64,000 bases of DNA from Microbacterium pygmaeum (GCF_900100885.1 NZ_LT629692.1:1302001-1366000); one strand, 5' to 3'; positions 1-8,602 are shown, counted from the stretch's first letter. The notes: generated by a model not told the origin, from the letters alone. Translations and numbers: made by a program.

Positions 1-135
1 GGCATCCGTTCGGCGAGGGGTGGATGCCGCGGCCGCTCCATTCCCGGGGTGTCGCCGGGCTCCCGGCCGCGCCGGTCGCGACTGCACGTATCACTGCGCC
101 TGCCGCGCACTCCTTTCTGCGGACAGGAGTGTGAC

Positions 136-699
136 ATGAGCAGCATCGCCGCCGGAACCGGATCAGGCCTCGAAGAAGGCGCCGACCCCGCCGCGGATTC
201 CCGCGAGCCGGCGGGCGCGCCGACCCTGCCGGCACGGCGTCGTCGGGGGATCGTCTTCTGGATCGTCCGCTACCTGCCCGCCGAGATCGTCGGGACGGCG
301 GCGATGATCCTCGCCGGGCTCACGGTCACCATCTGGACGGACTCGTCGGCGCTGATCGCGATCGCGGCGCTGCTCGGAGAGACCGTCGGGTTCTACGTCG
401 TGCTGGCGATCACGATCTACGCCGAGCAGGCGCCGATCTCGTCGAACTGGCGTCGTGCGGCAGGTCGCACGTTCCTGCTGCTGGTGGCCGAGTTCGGTGC
501 GGCCGAACTGCTGGACACGCTGCTCATCCGTCCCGCCGCTCTGATGGTCGGCGTCTGGCTGCTTCCCGACCCGTTGTGGGGGCTGCTGGCGGGCAAGGTG
601 TTCGCCGACATCATCTTCTATGCGATCGCCGCAGGCGCCTTCACGATCACCGCGAAGACCGGTCTGCGGGATCGGCGATCCGCCGAGGAGAAGCCGTGA
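136..699 (+). CDS. Polytopic membrane protein of unknown function
   Basis: Unknown integral membrane protein, 187 aa. A Pro/Ala-rich N-terminus of about 35 residues ends in an Arg cluster, then the chain is hydrophobic with four or five likely membrane segments (roughly 40-60, 66-88, 104-125, 130-150, 155-175). ATG at 136 has AGGAG at 125-129, six bases upstream, so an in-frame GTG at 49 is not preferred. Its TGA overlaps the GTG of the decarboxylase gene that follows, so the two are probably translationally coupled. A link to transport of that enzyme's substrate or product is inference only. No family was recognised. Confidence 0.75.
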   Translation: MSSIAAGTGSGLEEGADPAADSREPAGAPTLPARRRRGIVFWIVRYLPAEIVGTAAMILAGLTVTIWTDSSALIAIAALLGETVGFYVVLAITIYAEQAPISSNWRRAAGRTFLLLVAEFGAAELLDTLLIRPAALMVGVWLLPDPLWGLLAGKVFADIIFYAIAAGAFTITAKTGLRDRRSAEEKP

Positions 700-1955
700 C
701 CGAGCGAACCCGGACGCGCGCACAGGCACGCCGCGAACGCACCCTCGACCAGGTCCGTCGTGCCGAGACCGCCGCCCTCGTCCGCTCCGACATCGCGCAT
801 GCCGCGATCGCACTGCACGGCACGCCGGTGCTGCTGCTGGACCCCGAGCGGGTGCGCCGCCAGTACCGGCGCCTCGAGGCCGCACTGCCGTTCGTGGCCT
901 TCCACTACGCGGTCAAGGCGCTCTCGCATCCCGCGGTGATCGACGCGCTCGCCGAGGAGGGCTGCGGTTTCGATGTCGCCACCGGCGAGGAATTGACGCT
1001 CGTGTCAGGCGTGCCGCGTGACCGCATCATTCACACGCATCCGATCAAGAAGCCGTCTGAGATCCGCGCCGCGATCGCCGACGGCATCCGAACGTTCGTG
1101 GTCGACAATGAGACCGAGCTCGAGAAGTTCGCCGGCGCACCCGAAGACGTCCGTCTGCTGGTGCGGCTCGCGTACCGCAGCCCGAATGCCAAGAGCGACC
1201 TGTCCAGCAAGTTCGGACTGGGCCCGTTCGAGGCGGAGCGCCTCGTGATCCGCGCGCTCGAACGCGGCATCCGCGTCTGTGGTTTCAGCTTCCACGTTGG
1301 CAGTCAACTCGATGATCCCGGTCGCTTCGTCACGGCGATCGAACGAACGCTGCGCCTTCTGGACCGGCTGGAGGCGATACTGCCGGTGCGCTTGGACACG
1401 CTGGACATCGGCGGGGGATTCCCGGTCGCCTATGACGCCGCCGTCACGGACCTCGAGACGCTGGCTGATCGCATCCGGTCCGTCCTGGAACCACGCGCCG
1501 ACCGGCTGCGGATCCTCGCCGAGCCGGGGCGCATCCTCGCGGCGGAGGCGATGACGCTCGTCACGAGTGTGGTCGGCGTCGCCGAGCGGCCGGATGGGCG
1601 CTGGTACTACCTCGACGACGGCGTCTACGGCTCGTACTCGAACGTGATCGCCGAGGACGTGCATCCGCTCGTCTTCGCGCTGCGCGACCTCGACGCGTGC
1701 CCCCCGGCGGACGCAGCCCATCGCTGGGCGACCCTGGCCGGCCCGACGTGCGACTCCGCCGACGTCATCGCCCGCGAAGTGCTGCTGCCCGATCTCCGAG
1801 TGGGCGACCTGCTCGCCAGCCCCGCGATGGGTGCCTACACGTCGGTGACCGCCACCCGCTTCAACGGGCGCGAGGCGACGCCCATCGCGATCGTCGGCAC
1901 CGGCGTTCGCACCGGCGAGGTGAGGACGGCTTCCTCGCTTCAGACCGTGCCGTAG
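696..1955 (+). CDS. Fold-type III PLP decarboxylase (ornithine/lysine decarboxylase-like)
   Basis: PLP-dependent amino-acid decarboxylase of the alanine-racemase fold, 419 aa. Visible hallmarks are the PLP-lysine motif YAVKA, HVGSQ, the phosphate-binding DIGGGFPV, EPGR, DDGVYGSYSN and the C-terminal GPTCDSADVI. The GPTCD form resembles ornithine decarboxylases more than diaminopimelate decarboxylase, so polyamine or cadaverine formation is likely, but the substrate cannot be read from sequence. GTG 696 overlaps the previous stop (GTGA) and has GAGGAG just upstream. The 3' end overlaps convergent upp by 16 bases. Confidence 0.85.
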   Translation: MTERTRTRAQARRERTLDQVRRAETAALVRSDIAHAAIALHGTPVLLLDPERVRRQYRRLEAALPFVAFHYAVKALSHPAVIDALAEEGCGFDVATGEELTLVSGVPRDRIIHTHPIKKPSEIRAAIADGIRTFVVDNETELEKFAGAPEDVRLLVRLAYRSPNAKSDLSSKFGLGPFEAERLVIRALERGIRVCGFSFHVGSQLDDPGRFVTAIERTLRLLDRLEAILPVRLDTLDIGGGFPVAYDAAVTDLETLADRIRSVLEPRADRLRILAEPGRILAAEAMTLVTSVVGVAERPDGRWYYLDDGVYGSYSNVIAEDVHPLVFALRDLDACPPADAAHRWATLAGPTCDSADVIAREVLLPDLRVGDLLASPAMGAYTSVTATRFNGREATPIAIVGTGVRTGEVRTASSLQTVP

Positions 1956-2572
1956 AGCCGGTCGCCCGCGTCGCCGAGGCCGGGCACGATGTAGCCCTTC
2001 TCGTTCAGCCGCTCATCCAGCGCGCCAAGCACGAGGGTGACGTCGCGCCCCTCCACCTGCTTCTCGATCGCGGCGACGCCTTCCGGGGCGCCGAGGAGGC
2101 AGATCGCCGTGACATCGCGCGCGCCCCGCTGGAACAGGAACTCCATCGCCGCTCCGAGCGAGCCCCCGGTGGCCAGCATCGGATCCAGGACGAAGCACTG
2201 CCGATCGCTGAGGTCTTCGGGGAGGCGCTCGGCGTACGTCGTCGGCTCGAGCGTCTCCTCGTTGCGCGCCATGCCGAGGAAGCCGACCTCAGCGCTGGGC
2301 AGCAGCTTCACCATGCCGTCGAGCATGCCGAGACCTGCCCGCAGGATCGGCACCACGAGGGGCCGCGGCTCGCTGATCTTCACTCCCACGGTCGTCGTGA
2401 TCGGAGTCTGGATCTCGTGAGGGCTCACCCGCACGCTCCGTGTGGCCTCGTAGGCCAGTAGGGTGACCAGTTCCTCGGTCAGCTGACGGAACACCGGCGA
2501 AGGGGTGTTCCGATCGCGCAGAACGGTGAGCTTATGGGTGATGAGCGGGTGGTCGGCGACGTGCAGGCGCAT
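1940..2572 (-). CDS. upp: Uracil phosphoribosyltransferase
   Basis: Pyrimidine salvage enzyme converting uracil and PRPP to UMP, 210 aa from ATG 2572, the usual family length. An in-frame GTG at 2578 would add two residues. The start MRLHVADHPLITHKLT is the classic UPRT opening, and the PRPP-binding loop VLDPMLATGGSLGAAM is intact. The C-terminus RLYGTV is shorter than a frequent GxLDxRLxGT-type ending but complete. It is divergent from tadA across a gap of under 50 bases, and its 3' end overlaps the convergent decarboxylase gene. Confidence 0.95.
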   Translation of the reverse strand: MRLHVADHPLITHKLTVLRDRNTPSPVFRQLTEELVTLLAYEATRSVRVSPHEIQTPITTTVGVKISEPRPLVVPILRAGLGMLDGMVKLLPSAEVGFLGMARNEETLEPTTYAERLPEDLSDRQCFVLDPMLATGGSLGAAMEFLFQRGARDVTAICLLGAPEGVAAIEKQVEGRDVTLVLGALDERLNEKGYIVPGLGDAGDRLYGTV

Positions 2573-2606
2573 ACGCACAGGTTATGGCACGCGTCGAGGT
2601 GCGTCC

Positions 2607-2612
2607 TACGCT
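2607..2612 (+). promoter_or_regulatory. -10 box of leaderless-type tadA promoter
   Basis: TACGCT lies six bases before the GTG start of tadA and no Shine-Dalgarno is visible. This spacing would put the transcript start at or next to the start codon. Confidence 0.55.
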
Positions 2613-2618
2613 GGGGCG

Positions 2619-3086
2619 GTGGCACTCCCGGCATCCGATTCCGACGACGCGGTGATGGAGCGCGCGCTGTCGCTGGCTGCGCGCGCCGCCGCCGTGGGCG
2701 AGATCCCCGTCGGCGCGGTGGTGACGGATGCCGCGGGCACGGTGATCGGCGAAGGCCGCAACCGCCGCGAGCTCGAGCACGATCCGACCGCCCACGCCGA
2801 GGTCGTCGCGCTGCGCCAGGCGGCGCTCGCACGGGGCGGCTGGAACCTCGAGGGCTGCACCCTGACCGTCACGCTCGAGCCGTGCGTGATGTGCGCTGGC
2901 GCGGTGCTGCAGTCCCGCATCTCGCGGCTGGTCTTCGGCGCGTGGGACGAGAAGGCCGGAGCCGCGGGTTCGATGTACGACGTCGTCCGGGATCGACGGC
3001 TGCCCTACCGGGCCGAGGTGGTCGCGGGAGTGCGCGGGGATGAGGCATCCGCTCTGCTTCGTGCGTTCTTCTCGACGCGCCGCTGA
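2619..3086 (+). CDS. tadA: tRNA adenosine deaminase TadA
   Basis: Zinc deaminase making inosine at the wobble position of tRNA-Arg(ACG), 155 aa, normal for TadA. The zinc/catalytic signature is complete: HAEVVAL with the proton-shuttling Glu, then PCVMCAGA supplying two Cys ligands. The C-terminal LLRAFFSTRR matches the family's tRNA-contacting helix. GTG 2619 was chosen because the recognisable protein begins here and a TACGCT box sits six bases upstream. The gene stands alone, divergent from upp and convergent with the LLM oxidoreductase. Confidence 0.93.
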   Translation: MALPASDSDDAVMERALSLAARAAAVGEIPVGAVVTDAAGTVIGEGRNRRELEHDPTAHAEVVALRQAALARGGWNLEGCTLTVTLEPCVMCAGAVLQSRISRLVFGAWDEKAGAAGSMYDVVRDRRLPYRAEVVAGVRGDEASALLRAFFSTRR

Positions 3087-3106
3087 CGCGATCCGCGAGC
3101 GCCGGG

Positions 3107-4042
3107 TCAGCGGGGCAGGTGCGGAAGGACCTCCGCGCCGAGGTAGGCGATCTGATCGAGGTCACGCATGTCCACGGTCTGGAAGTAGATGCGCTGCGCG
3201 CCGATCTCGATGAGCCGGTGGACCCGTTCGAGGATCTCTCCTGCGTTCCCGGCGAGATTGGTCCCGTCGCGGAATTCGTCCAACGAGCGTCCGGTCGCCC
3301 CGGCCCGGCGAGCGAGCTGCGCCTCGTCCGGGGCGGCGATGGTCGGCAGCGCGACCGAGCGCTTGAGGGTGCCGGGGTCCCGATCCACCCGCTCGCACGC
3401 CGCGGCCACGCGGGCGAACGCGGCGACGATGTCGGCTTCGGGGCGGAAGCCGATGTTGTACTCGGTGGCGTAGCGCGCTGCGAGATCCGGCGTGCGGCGC
3501 GGGCCCGCGCCGCCGATGATGATCGGCACGCGGTGCTGCACCGGCTTGGGAAGGGCCGGCGATTCTGACAGCGTGTAGGCGGCGCCGTCGAAGTCGAACG
3601 TCTCGCCGACCGGCGTCCGCCAGAGGCCGGAGATGATCTGCAGCTGCTCTTCGAACAGGTCGAACCGCTTCTCCGGGAAGGGGATGCCATAGGCGCGGTG
3701 CTCGGCTTCGAACCAGCCGGTGCCCAGCCCGAGCTCGACGCGGCCGCCCGACATCGCGTCGACCTGCGCGACCTGGATCGCCAGGACCGCGGGAAGCCGG
3801 TGCGTCGCTGAGGAGACCAGGGTGCCCAGGCGGATCCGCGAGGTCTCGCGGGCGAGGCCCGCCAGCGTCGTCCAGGCGTCGGTGGGGCCGGGGAGCGGAT
3901 CGCCGGCGCCCATCCGCATGTAGTGGTCGGAGCGGAAGAACCCGTCGAACCCGGCGGCCTCCGTTGCGCGGGCGAAGGCCAGCTGCTCGTCGTAGGTGGA
4001 GCCCTGCTGAGGCTCGGTGAAGGTGCAGTACTCGATCGGCAT
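3107..4042 (-). CDS. LLM class F420-dependent oxidoreductase
   Basis: Luciferase-like monooxygenase fold protein, 311 aa, probably using F420 or FMN; substrate unknown. Family signs are the start MPIEYCTF, GFDGFFRSDHY, the conserved RIRLGTLVSS strand, VELGLGTGWFEAEHRAYGIP and the late IIIGGAGPRRT motif. It follows the CDF transporter gene by 14 bases on the same strand, so they are probably cotranscribed, although no functional link is obvious. This is one of three LLM proteins in the window. Confidence 0.85.
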   Translation of the reverse strand: MPIEYCTFTEPQQGSTYDEQLAFARATEAAGFDGFFRSDHYMRMGAGDPLPGPTDAWTTLAGLARETSRIRLGTLVSSATHRLPAVLAIQVAQVDAMSGGRVELGLGTGWFEAEHRAYGIPFPEKRFDLFEEQLQIISGLWRTPVGETFDFDGAAYTLSESPALPKPVQHRVPIIIGGAGPRRTPDLAARYATEYNIGFRPEADIVAAFARVAAACERVDRDPGTLKRSVALPTIAAPDEAQLARRAGATGRSLDEFRDGTNLAGNAGEILERVHRLIEIGAQRIYFQTVDMRDLDQIAYLGAEVLPHLPR

Positions 4043-4056
4043 CGCTGCGCGCCGCC

Positions 4057-5022
4057 TCAGTTCTCGGACTGCACGACGATGGCGTCGGTGCTCGGCGTGG
4101 GTCCGCCGTCGTCGTGGTAGACGTCGGGCTCGAGATAGATCGGGCCCACGGTGCTCACCGCGGCGCGCACCCGTGCTTCGATGATGTCGATCTCGGCGGC
4201 GACCTCGGCGAGCGACTTCTCCGGCGCGAAGCCGAGCTTCGCGGCGACCATCAGCTCATCGGGGCCGAGATAGAGCGTCTTGATGTGGATCAGCTTCTCG
4301 ACCTCGGGACCCGTCTGGATCGCCGTCACGATCAGGTCGTAGTCGGCGTCGGTCGCGCCTTCGCCGACCAGCAGGCTCTTCGTCTCGATGCCCAGGGTGA
4401 CCGCCACCAGGATCAGCAGCGTGCCGATCGCCAGGGTTCCGACGGCGTCCCAGACCGAATCGCCCGTGATCACGGTGAGTCCGACGCCCAGCAGCGCGAA
4501 GGTGAGACCGGTGAGCGCGGCGATGTCCTCCAGCAGCACGACCGGCAGTTCCGGCGCCTTCGCGTGGCGGACGAACGAGACCCACGACTGGCCCTTGCCG
4601 CGGATGTGGTTGCTCTCCTTGACCGCGGTCCGCAGGGAGAAGCTCTCCAGCCCGATCGCGATCACCAGCACCGTGAGCGGGATCCACGCGTTCTCGAGCT
4701 CGTGCGGGTGGGTCAGCTTGTCGACGCCCTCGTAGATCGAGAAGAGGCCGCCGACGCTGAAGAGGATGATCGAGACCACGAAGGCGTAGACGTAGCGCTC
4801 CCGGCCGTGCCCGAACGGATGCTCCTTGTCGGCCGCCTTCTTGGCTTTGCGTCCGCCGAGCAGGAGCAGCAGCTGGTTGCCGGAATCGGCGACGGAGTGG
4901 ATCGCCTCCGCGAGCATCGAGGCCGACCCGGACAGGAACCACGCGAGGAACTTCGCCAGGGCGATGCCCATGTTCGCGAGGAACGCCGCGATGATCGCTT
5001 TGCCGCCGCCTGATGCACTCAT
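4057..5022 (-). CDS. Cation diffusion facilitator (CDF) transporter, ZnT9-like
   Basis: Divalent cation/proton antiporter of the CDF family, 321 aa, with about six membrane helices and a cytoplasmic C-terminal domain. Helix 2 carries the metal site AIHSVAD and is followed by the family marker HPFGHGRERY. The helix 5 site is not HxxxD but LLEDIAALTG, as in the ZnT9/SLC30A9-like branch, so metal preference is uncertain. The start is ATG 5022, with TACACT seven bases upstream. It probably heads a two-gene operon with the LLM oxidoreductase. Confidence 0.88.
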   Translation of the reverse strand: MSASGGGKAIIAAFLANMGIALAKFLAWFLSGSASMLAEAIHSVADSGNQLLLLLGGRKAKKAADKEHPFGHGRERYVYAFVVSIILFSVGGLFSIYEGVDKLTHPHELENAWIPLTVLVIAIGLESFSLRTAVKESNHIRGKGQSWVSFVRHAKAPELPVVLLEDIAALTGLTFALLGVGLTVITGDSVWDAVGTLAIGTLLILVAVTLGIETKSLLVGEGATDADYDLIVTAIQTGPEVEKLIHIKTLYLGPDELMVAAKLGFAPEKSLAEVAAEIDIIEARVRAAVSTVGPIYLEPDVYHDDGGPTPSTDAIVVQSEN

Positions 5023-5029
5023 GAGATCG

Positions 5030-5035
5030 AGTGTA
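5030..5035 (-). promoter_or_regulatory. -10 box of leaderless-type CDF transporter promoter
   Basis: Read on the minus strand this is TACACT, seven bases before the ATG at 5022. No ribosome-binding site lies between. Confidence 0.5.
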
Positions 5036-5084
5036 GGGCGCGCGACGCACGCCAGGAGTGGGGCGAACCCCGTGGGGTGGCCCG

Positions 5085-6197
5085 TCAGTCGGCCGACGGG
5101 ATGATGATCGCCTCCGTCGGCGGAGCGGGATCGGCAGGTGCGCCGACATACCCGATCACCCGCAGGAGGGCATGGCGGAATTCGGCCGGACGCTCCAGGT
5201 GCGGGGAGTGCCCGACGCCCTCCAGGACGATCTCGGTGACCTCGCCGCCGGCGGCCGCATACGCATCGAGGACATCGCGGGTCTGCGACACCATCTCCTG
5301 GGGCGGAGCGACGTCCGCGCCCGGCCAGCCGGGAACGATGCCGAGTTGACCGAGGAAGTTCAGGTCGTAGAAGGATCCGTCGGAGACGATCGCGTCGACG
5401 GTGCCGTGGATCCAGAGGATCGGGGGTTTCGCGGCGAGGTCGACGATTCCCGATGTGTCGAAGTAACGGGGGACCATCGTGTTGAGGACGCCGATCGTCC
5501 CGGCCGCGAAGCCCGGCCAGTTGGGGCTGGCCGTGCTGTCGCCGGGGTAGTTCCCAGTCGCCGTCGAGGTCGTCAACATCGAATCGACCCAGACGTCCTC
5601 GTGGTCTGTCGTGTATCCCTCGGCGACGTACCCCGAGCGGAACACGCTGCGCGGCGAGGTCTGCGCGTCGGCTGTGGCGTCGTGGTCGATCAGTCGCTGA
5701 ACGAAGTCGGGGTTGGCCCCTCCGCCACCGGAGCCCGCATCATCATCGGTCAGTCGCGTGCCGTCGCGTCGTGTCCCGCCGAAGCCGTAGGGGGAGACCG
5801 GTGCCTGGAGCGTGAGGCTTTCCACCGGGTGATCCAACGCGTACTGCATGGCGACGCCGCCACCCATCGACCAGCCCACAAGGTGGGCTGTGGGGATGCC
5901 GAGCTCGTCGAGGGTCGCGAACACGTCGTCGCTGAAGTCGCGGACGCCTCGTGTGGCATCGATCGGCGAGTGCTCGGTTCCGCCGAAGCCGCGCAGGTCG
6001 ATCGCGATCACGCGGAGGTCGGCGGGGAGGTCCTGCATCAGCTCCTGCCAGAACAGCGCCGACGACACGTTCCCGTGCAGGAGCACCACCGTGCGATCGG
6101 TCGGCGTCGCGGGGTCGTCCCCGGCGCGCTCGAGGATCTGCACGCTCAGCCGCGGGGTGTCCACGAGGCGCGCGGTGATGCCGTCGAAGAGGGTCAT
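5085..6197 (-). CDS. Alpha/beta hydrolase
   Basis: Alpha/beta-fold hydrolase, 370 aa. It shows the oxyanion loop LLHGNVSSALFW, the nucleophile elbow GWSMGGG (catalytic Ser), an acid-bearing ILWIHGTVDAIVSD strand and the C-terminal GVGHSPHLERP with the catalytic His, so the triad is complete. A long insertion between the elbow and the acid strand forms the lid. ATG 6197 is preceded by GGAGGA. Substrate unknown; esterase, lipase or haloperoxidase-like activity are all possible. Confidence 0.85.
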   Translation of the reverse strand: MTLFDGITARLVDTPRLSVQILERAGDDPATPTDRTVVLLHGNVSSALFWQELMQDLPADLRVIAIDLRGFGGTEHSPIDATRGVRDFSDDVFATLDELGIPTAHLVGWSMGGGVAMQYALDHPVESLTLQAPVSPYGFGGTRRDGTRLTDDDAGSGGGGANPDFVQRLIDHDATADAQTSPRSVFRSGYVAEGYTTDHEDVWVDSMLTTSTATGNYPGDSTASPNWPGFAAGTIGVLNTMVPRYFDTSGIVDLAAKPPILWIHGTVDAIVSDGSFYDLNFLGQLGIVPGWPGADVAPPQEMVSQTRDVLDAYAAAGGEVTEIVLEGVGHSPHLERPAEFRHALLRVIGYVGAPADPAPPTEAIIIPSAD

Positions 6198-6273
6198 GGG
6201 CTTCCTCCGCTGTCCACTCGGGCGCGGCAGCGCGCCGGTTCTCCGACTATATCCCCGCCCGCCGATGCCTCTC

Positions 6274-6933
6274 CTATGGCGCGGAGCGACCGGTGAAGAA
6301 CGCCCAGGTCGCATCGGCCGATCGTCGCGCTGCGACCGGATCGCCGCCCGCGGAGATGTGGGCCTGCGCCCACCCGTCAGCGGACTCGCGCGCGAACGCA
6401 CTGCCCTCGTCTCCGATCGCCCACGCTTCGGCCTCGTCCGGAGCCATGCCGACACCGGTGCCGAGGTAGAGCGCGAGACCGAGCAGGCTGAGATCCCATC
6501 CGACTCCGGTCGCGCCGGGTCCGTAGGTCTCCCAGAACTCGGGCGGCAGGTCACCGACACGGGCGGTGTGGATCAGTTCGAGCCGCGTGTGGGCGTCGTC
6601 GACCGATTGCAGGACGATCGCGACCCATGAGGTGCCGCCGCCGAACTCCCAGGTGATGCGGTAACCGGCGGAACCGCCGACCGGCGGATCGCAGGCCAGG
6701 ATCGTCCCGCCGGCGTTGCCCTCTATCTGGTACCGACCGCCGAGTTCGAGATCACCCGTCACCGGACTGAACCAGCGAGCGATGCGATCTGCAGTCGTGA
6801 CCGCCTCCCACACATCCGCGAGCGTCGACGGGTAGGTCTGGGCCAGCGTCTGTACGTTCTCGCGTTCGCCGTCGCGCTCGGTGGCGGTCAGCGAGCGCGT
6901 CACCGCGTCGAGCTGGGTGCGGATGTCGACCAT
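6274..6933 (-). CDS. SRPBCC (AHSA1-like) domain protein
   Basis: START/Bet v1-fold protein of the activator of Hsp90 ATPase homologue 1 group, 219 aa. The domain begins near residue 30 with YPSTLADVWEAVTTADRIARWF and continues with a beta-rich core (GGRYQIEGNAGG, YRITWEFGGG). Such proteins bind small hydrophobic ligands; the ligand here is unknown. It sits one base downstream of the ArsR-type gene, with AAGGAGCA before its ATG. ArsR-SRPBCC pairs are a common two-gene unit. The C-terminal 80 residues may be a helical extension. Confidence 0.82.
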   Translation of the reverse strand: MVDIRTQLDAVTRSLTATERDGERENVQTLAQTYPSTLADVWEAVTTADRIARWFSPVTGDLELGGRYQIEGNAGGTILACDPPVGGSAGYRITWEFGGGTSWVAIVLQSVDDAHTRLELIHTARVGDLPPEFWETYGPGATGVGWDLSLLGLALYLGTGVGMAPDEAEAWAIGDEGSAFARESADGWAQAHISAGGDPVAARRSADATWAFFTGRSAP

Positions 6934-6934
6934 G

Positions 6935-7288
6935 TCATTGCTCCTTGTCTGATTGCGTCCTCAAGCGCTCGGCGCGACGACCGCGCGCGAGCTCGGTGCC
7001 GAGCGCGTCGAGTTTGGGCTGCCAAAAGCGGCGGAAGGGCTCGAACCACGCGTCGGCCGCCTCGAGCGTCGAAGGGTCCACCGCGTAGAGGCGACGCGTG
7101 CCCTGCGAGCGGACCGTGGTGAAAGCGGAGTCGCGCAGCACGCGCAGATGCTGCGAGACGGCCGGCTGGGAGATGGCGAACTCGGCGGAGACGACCCCTC
7201 CGATCTCGCCCGCGCTGCGCTCGCCGTCGGCGAGCAGTTCGAGGATGCGTCGACGAACCGGGTCTCCGAGGACGTCCAACGCGTGCAT
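6935..7288 (-). CDS. ArsR-family transcriptional regulator
   Basis: Winged-helix regulator, 117 aa, from ATG 7288. It shows the ArsR opening MHALDVLGDPVRRRILELLADGE, the recognition helix FAISQPAVSQHLRVLRDS and the wing VRSQGTRRLYAV. No cysteine metal site is seen, so it is not a typical metal sensor. It leads the operon with the SRPBCC gene and probably regulates itself through the AT-rich palindrome at 7310-7319, just upstream of the start. Upstream in-frame codons are ignored because the helix-turn-helix is complete from this Met. Confidence 0.85.
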   Translation of the reverse strand: MHALDVLGDPVRRRILELLADGERSAGEIGGVVSAEFAISQPAVSQHLRVLRDSAFTTVRSQGTRRLYAVDPSTLEAADAWFEPFRRFWQPKLDALGTELARGRRAERLRTQSDKEQ

Positions 7289-7309
7289 GACACCATGATT
7301 GCGTGCTTG

Positions 7310-7319
7310 CTTATATAAG
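7310..7319. promoter_or_regulatory. Candidate ArsR operator palindrome
   Basis: A perfect 10-base palindrome, CTTATATAAG, is flanked by TTG/CAA-like half sites and lies 22 bases upstream of the ArsR start in otherwise GC-rich DNA. On the minus strand TTGACT overlaps it and could be a -35. Confidence 0.5.
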
Positions 7320-7375
7320 TCAATGCTGATGTTGTATCTCCGGAAGACCGAGAGCGTCGATGCAAGGATGTTGCG

Positions 7376-8218
7376 ATGATCTCCACGCACCCCCTGCCTT
7401 CGATCGCGATCCTCGGTGCCGGCTCGATGGGCGGTGCGGTCCTGCAGGGCATCGTCGCCTCCGGGCTCGCCACGCACGGAGTGACGGCGACCAACCGCAC
7501 GCGGGGAAAGGCCGACGAGCTGGCGGATCTTGCGGGGGTGACCAGCGTCGCGCTGGAGGTCGAGCCGTCCGGCAACGTCCGAGCCGCGGCATCCGCCTCG
7601 ATCGTGCTGGTCGGCGTGAAGCCCGCGATGGTGCCCGACCTGTTGCGCGAGATCGCGCCCGCACTGCGCGCGGGGACGATCGTGGTCAGCCTGGCGGCCG
7701 GCGTGACGATCGCGACGTTCGAACAGCTCCTCGGCCCGGACGTCGCGGTGGTGCGGTCGATGCCGAACACGCCGGCGGTCGTGGGCAAAGCGGTCACCGG
7801 ACTTGCAGCCGGTTCGTCCGCGACGGCGGCCGACGTGGCGGTCGTGCGTCGCCTGTTCGAGACCTGCGGCGCTGTGATCGAGGTCGGCGAGGACCAGATC
7901 GATCCGCTGTCGACGATCTCGGGGTCGGGCCCCGCCTACGTCTTCCTCCTCATCGAAGAACTCACCAAAGCCGCGATCGGCAAAGGGTTCGACGAGGCCG
8001 ACGCCCGGCTGATGGCCGAGCAGACCTTCATCGGAGCGGCGGCGCTGCTGGATTCGTCGGGGGAGCGGCCGGCAGAGCTACGCCGCCGGGTCACGAGTCC
8101 GAAGGGCACCACCGAGCGGGCGATCGCGGTGCTCCAGGCGGCGCACCTGGACGAGGTGTTCGCCGAGGCCACCGATGCCGCGCTCGCCCGGGCGAGAGAG
8201 CTCGCCCAGGGCGGCTGA
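7376..8218 (+). CDS. proC: Pyrroline-5-carboxylate reductase
   Basis: Last enzyme of proline synthesis, reducing P5C with NAD(P)H, 280 aa. The Rossmann motif is ILGAGSMGGAVLQG. The conserved MPNTPAVVGKAVTG and the signature from SGSGPAYVFLLIEEL through RRRVTSPKGTTERAI are complete. AAGGA precedes ATG 7376. In mycobacteria proC directly precedes a small BldC-type gene and bS22; here those two lie 5 kb further on, which suggests an inserted block between once-adjacent genes. Confidence 0.95.
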   Translation: MISTHPLPSIAILGAGSMGGAVLQGIVASGLATHGVTATNRTRGKADELADLAGVTSVALEVEPSGNVRAAASASIVLVGVKPAMVPDLLREIAPALRAGTIVVSLAAGVTIATFEQLLGPDVAVVRSMPNTPAVVGKAVTGLAAGSSATAADVAVVRRLFETCGAVIEVGEDQIDPLSTISGSGPAYVFLLIEELTKAAIGKGFDEADARLMAEQTFIGAAALLDSSGERPAELRRRVTSPKGTTERAIAVLQAAHLDEVFAEATDAALARARELAQGG

Positions 8219-8219
8219 C

Positions 8220-8597
8220 TCAGCTGGGGTTCGACTGGTCCATGAACCACTCGGTCAACGATCGGGCGCGGTGTCCGGCGTCGTCCAGGCGGATCATCCA
8301 CAGGTTGCTGTAGGTGACACCTCGGTCGTAGGTCGTCACGCCTTCGACGAAGACGAGGTCGCCGTCGATCGCAGCGACATCCCACTCGAACCGGTAGCTG
8401 CCCGCATCGTCGCGACGCTCCAGCCAGTGGCGCACGATCTCGTCGGGCCCGATGGCCGGCGCGGTCCACGGCTCGAAGCGGTAGGACGCGTCGTCGGTGA
8501 AGAGGACTCGGATGTCGTCGGGGTCATTCGACCCCCACGCGCGCAGATAGCCCTCGATCCAGCGCCGGGCCGCGGCATCCGCTGCAGATCGATCCAT
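8220..8597 (-). CDS. NTF2-like (SnoaL-type) domain protein
   Basis: Small alpha+beta barrel protein of the nuclear transport factor 2-like superfamily, 125 aa. The opening helix (AARRWIEGYLRAWGSNDPDD) and the strand FTDDASYRFEPW are typical of SnoaL-like ligand-binding or isomerase proteins. No catalytic residue can be assigned. It lies five bases downstream of trkA on the same strand, so it is likely the third gene of the potassium-uptake operon, and it runs convergent with proC with a single base between the stops. Function unknown. Confidence 0.75.
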   Translation of the reverse strand: MDRSAADAAARRWIEGYLRAWGSNDPDDIRVLFTDDASYRFEPWTAPAIGPDEIVRHWLERRDDAGSYRFEWDVAAIDGDLVFVEGVTTYDRGVTYSNLWMIRLDDAGHRARSLTEWFMDQSNPS

Positions 8598-8602
8598 CTT
8601 CG

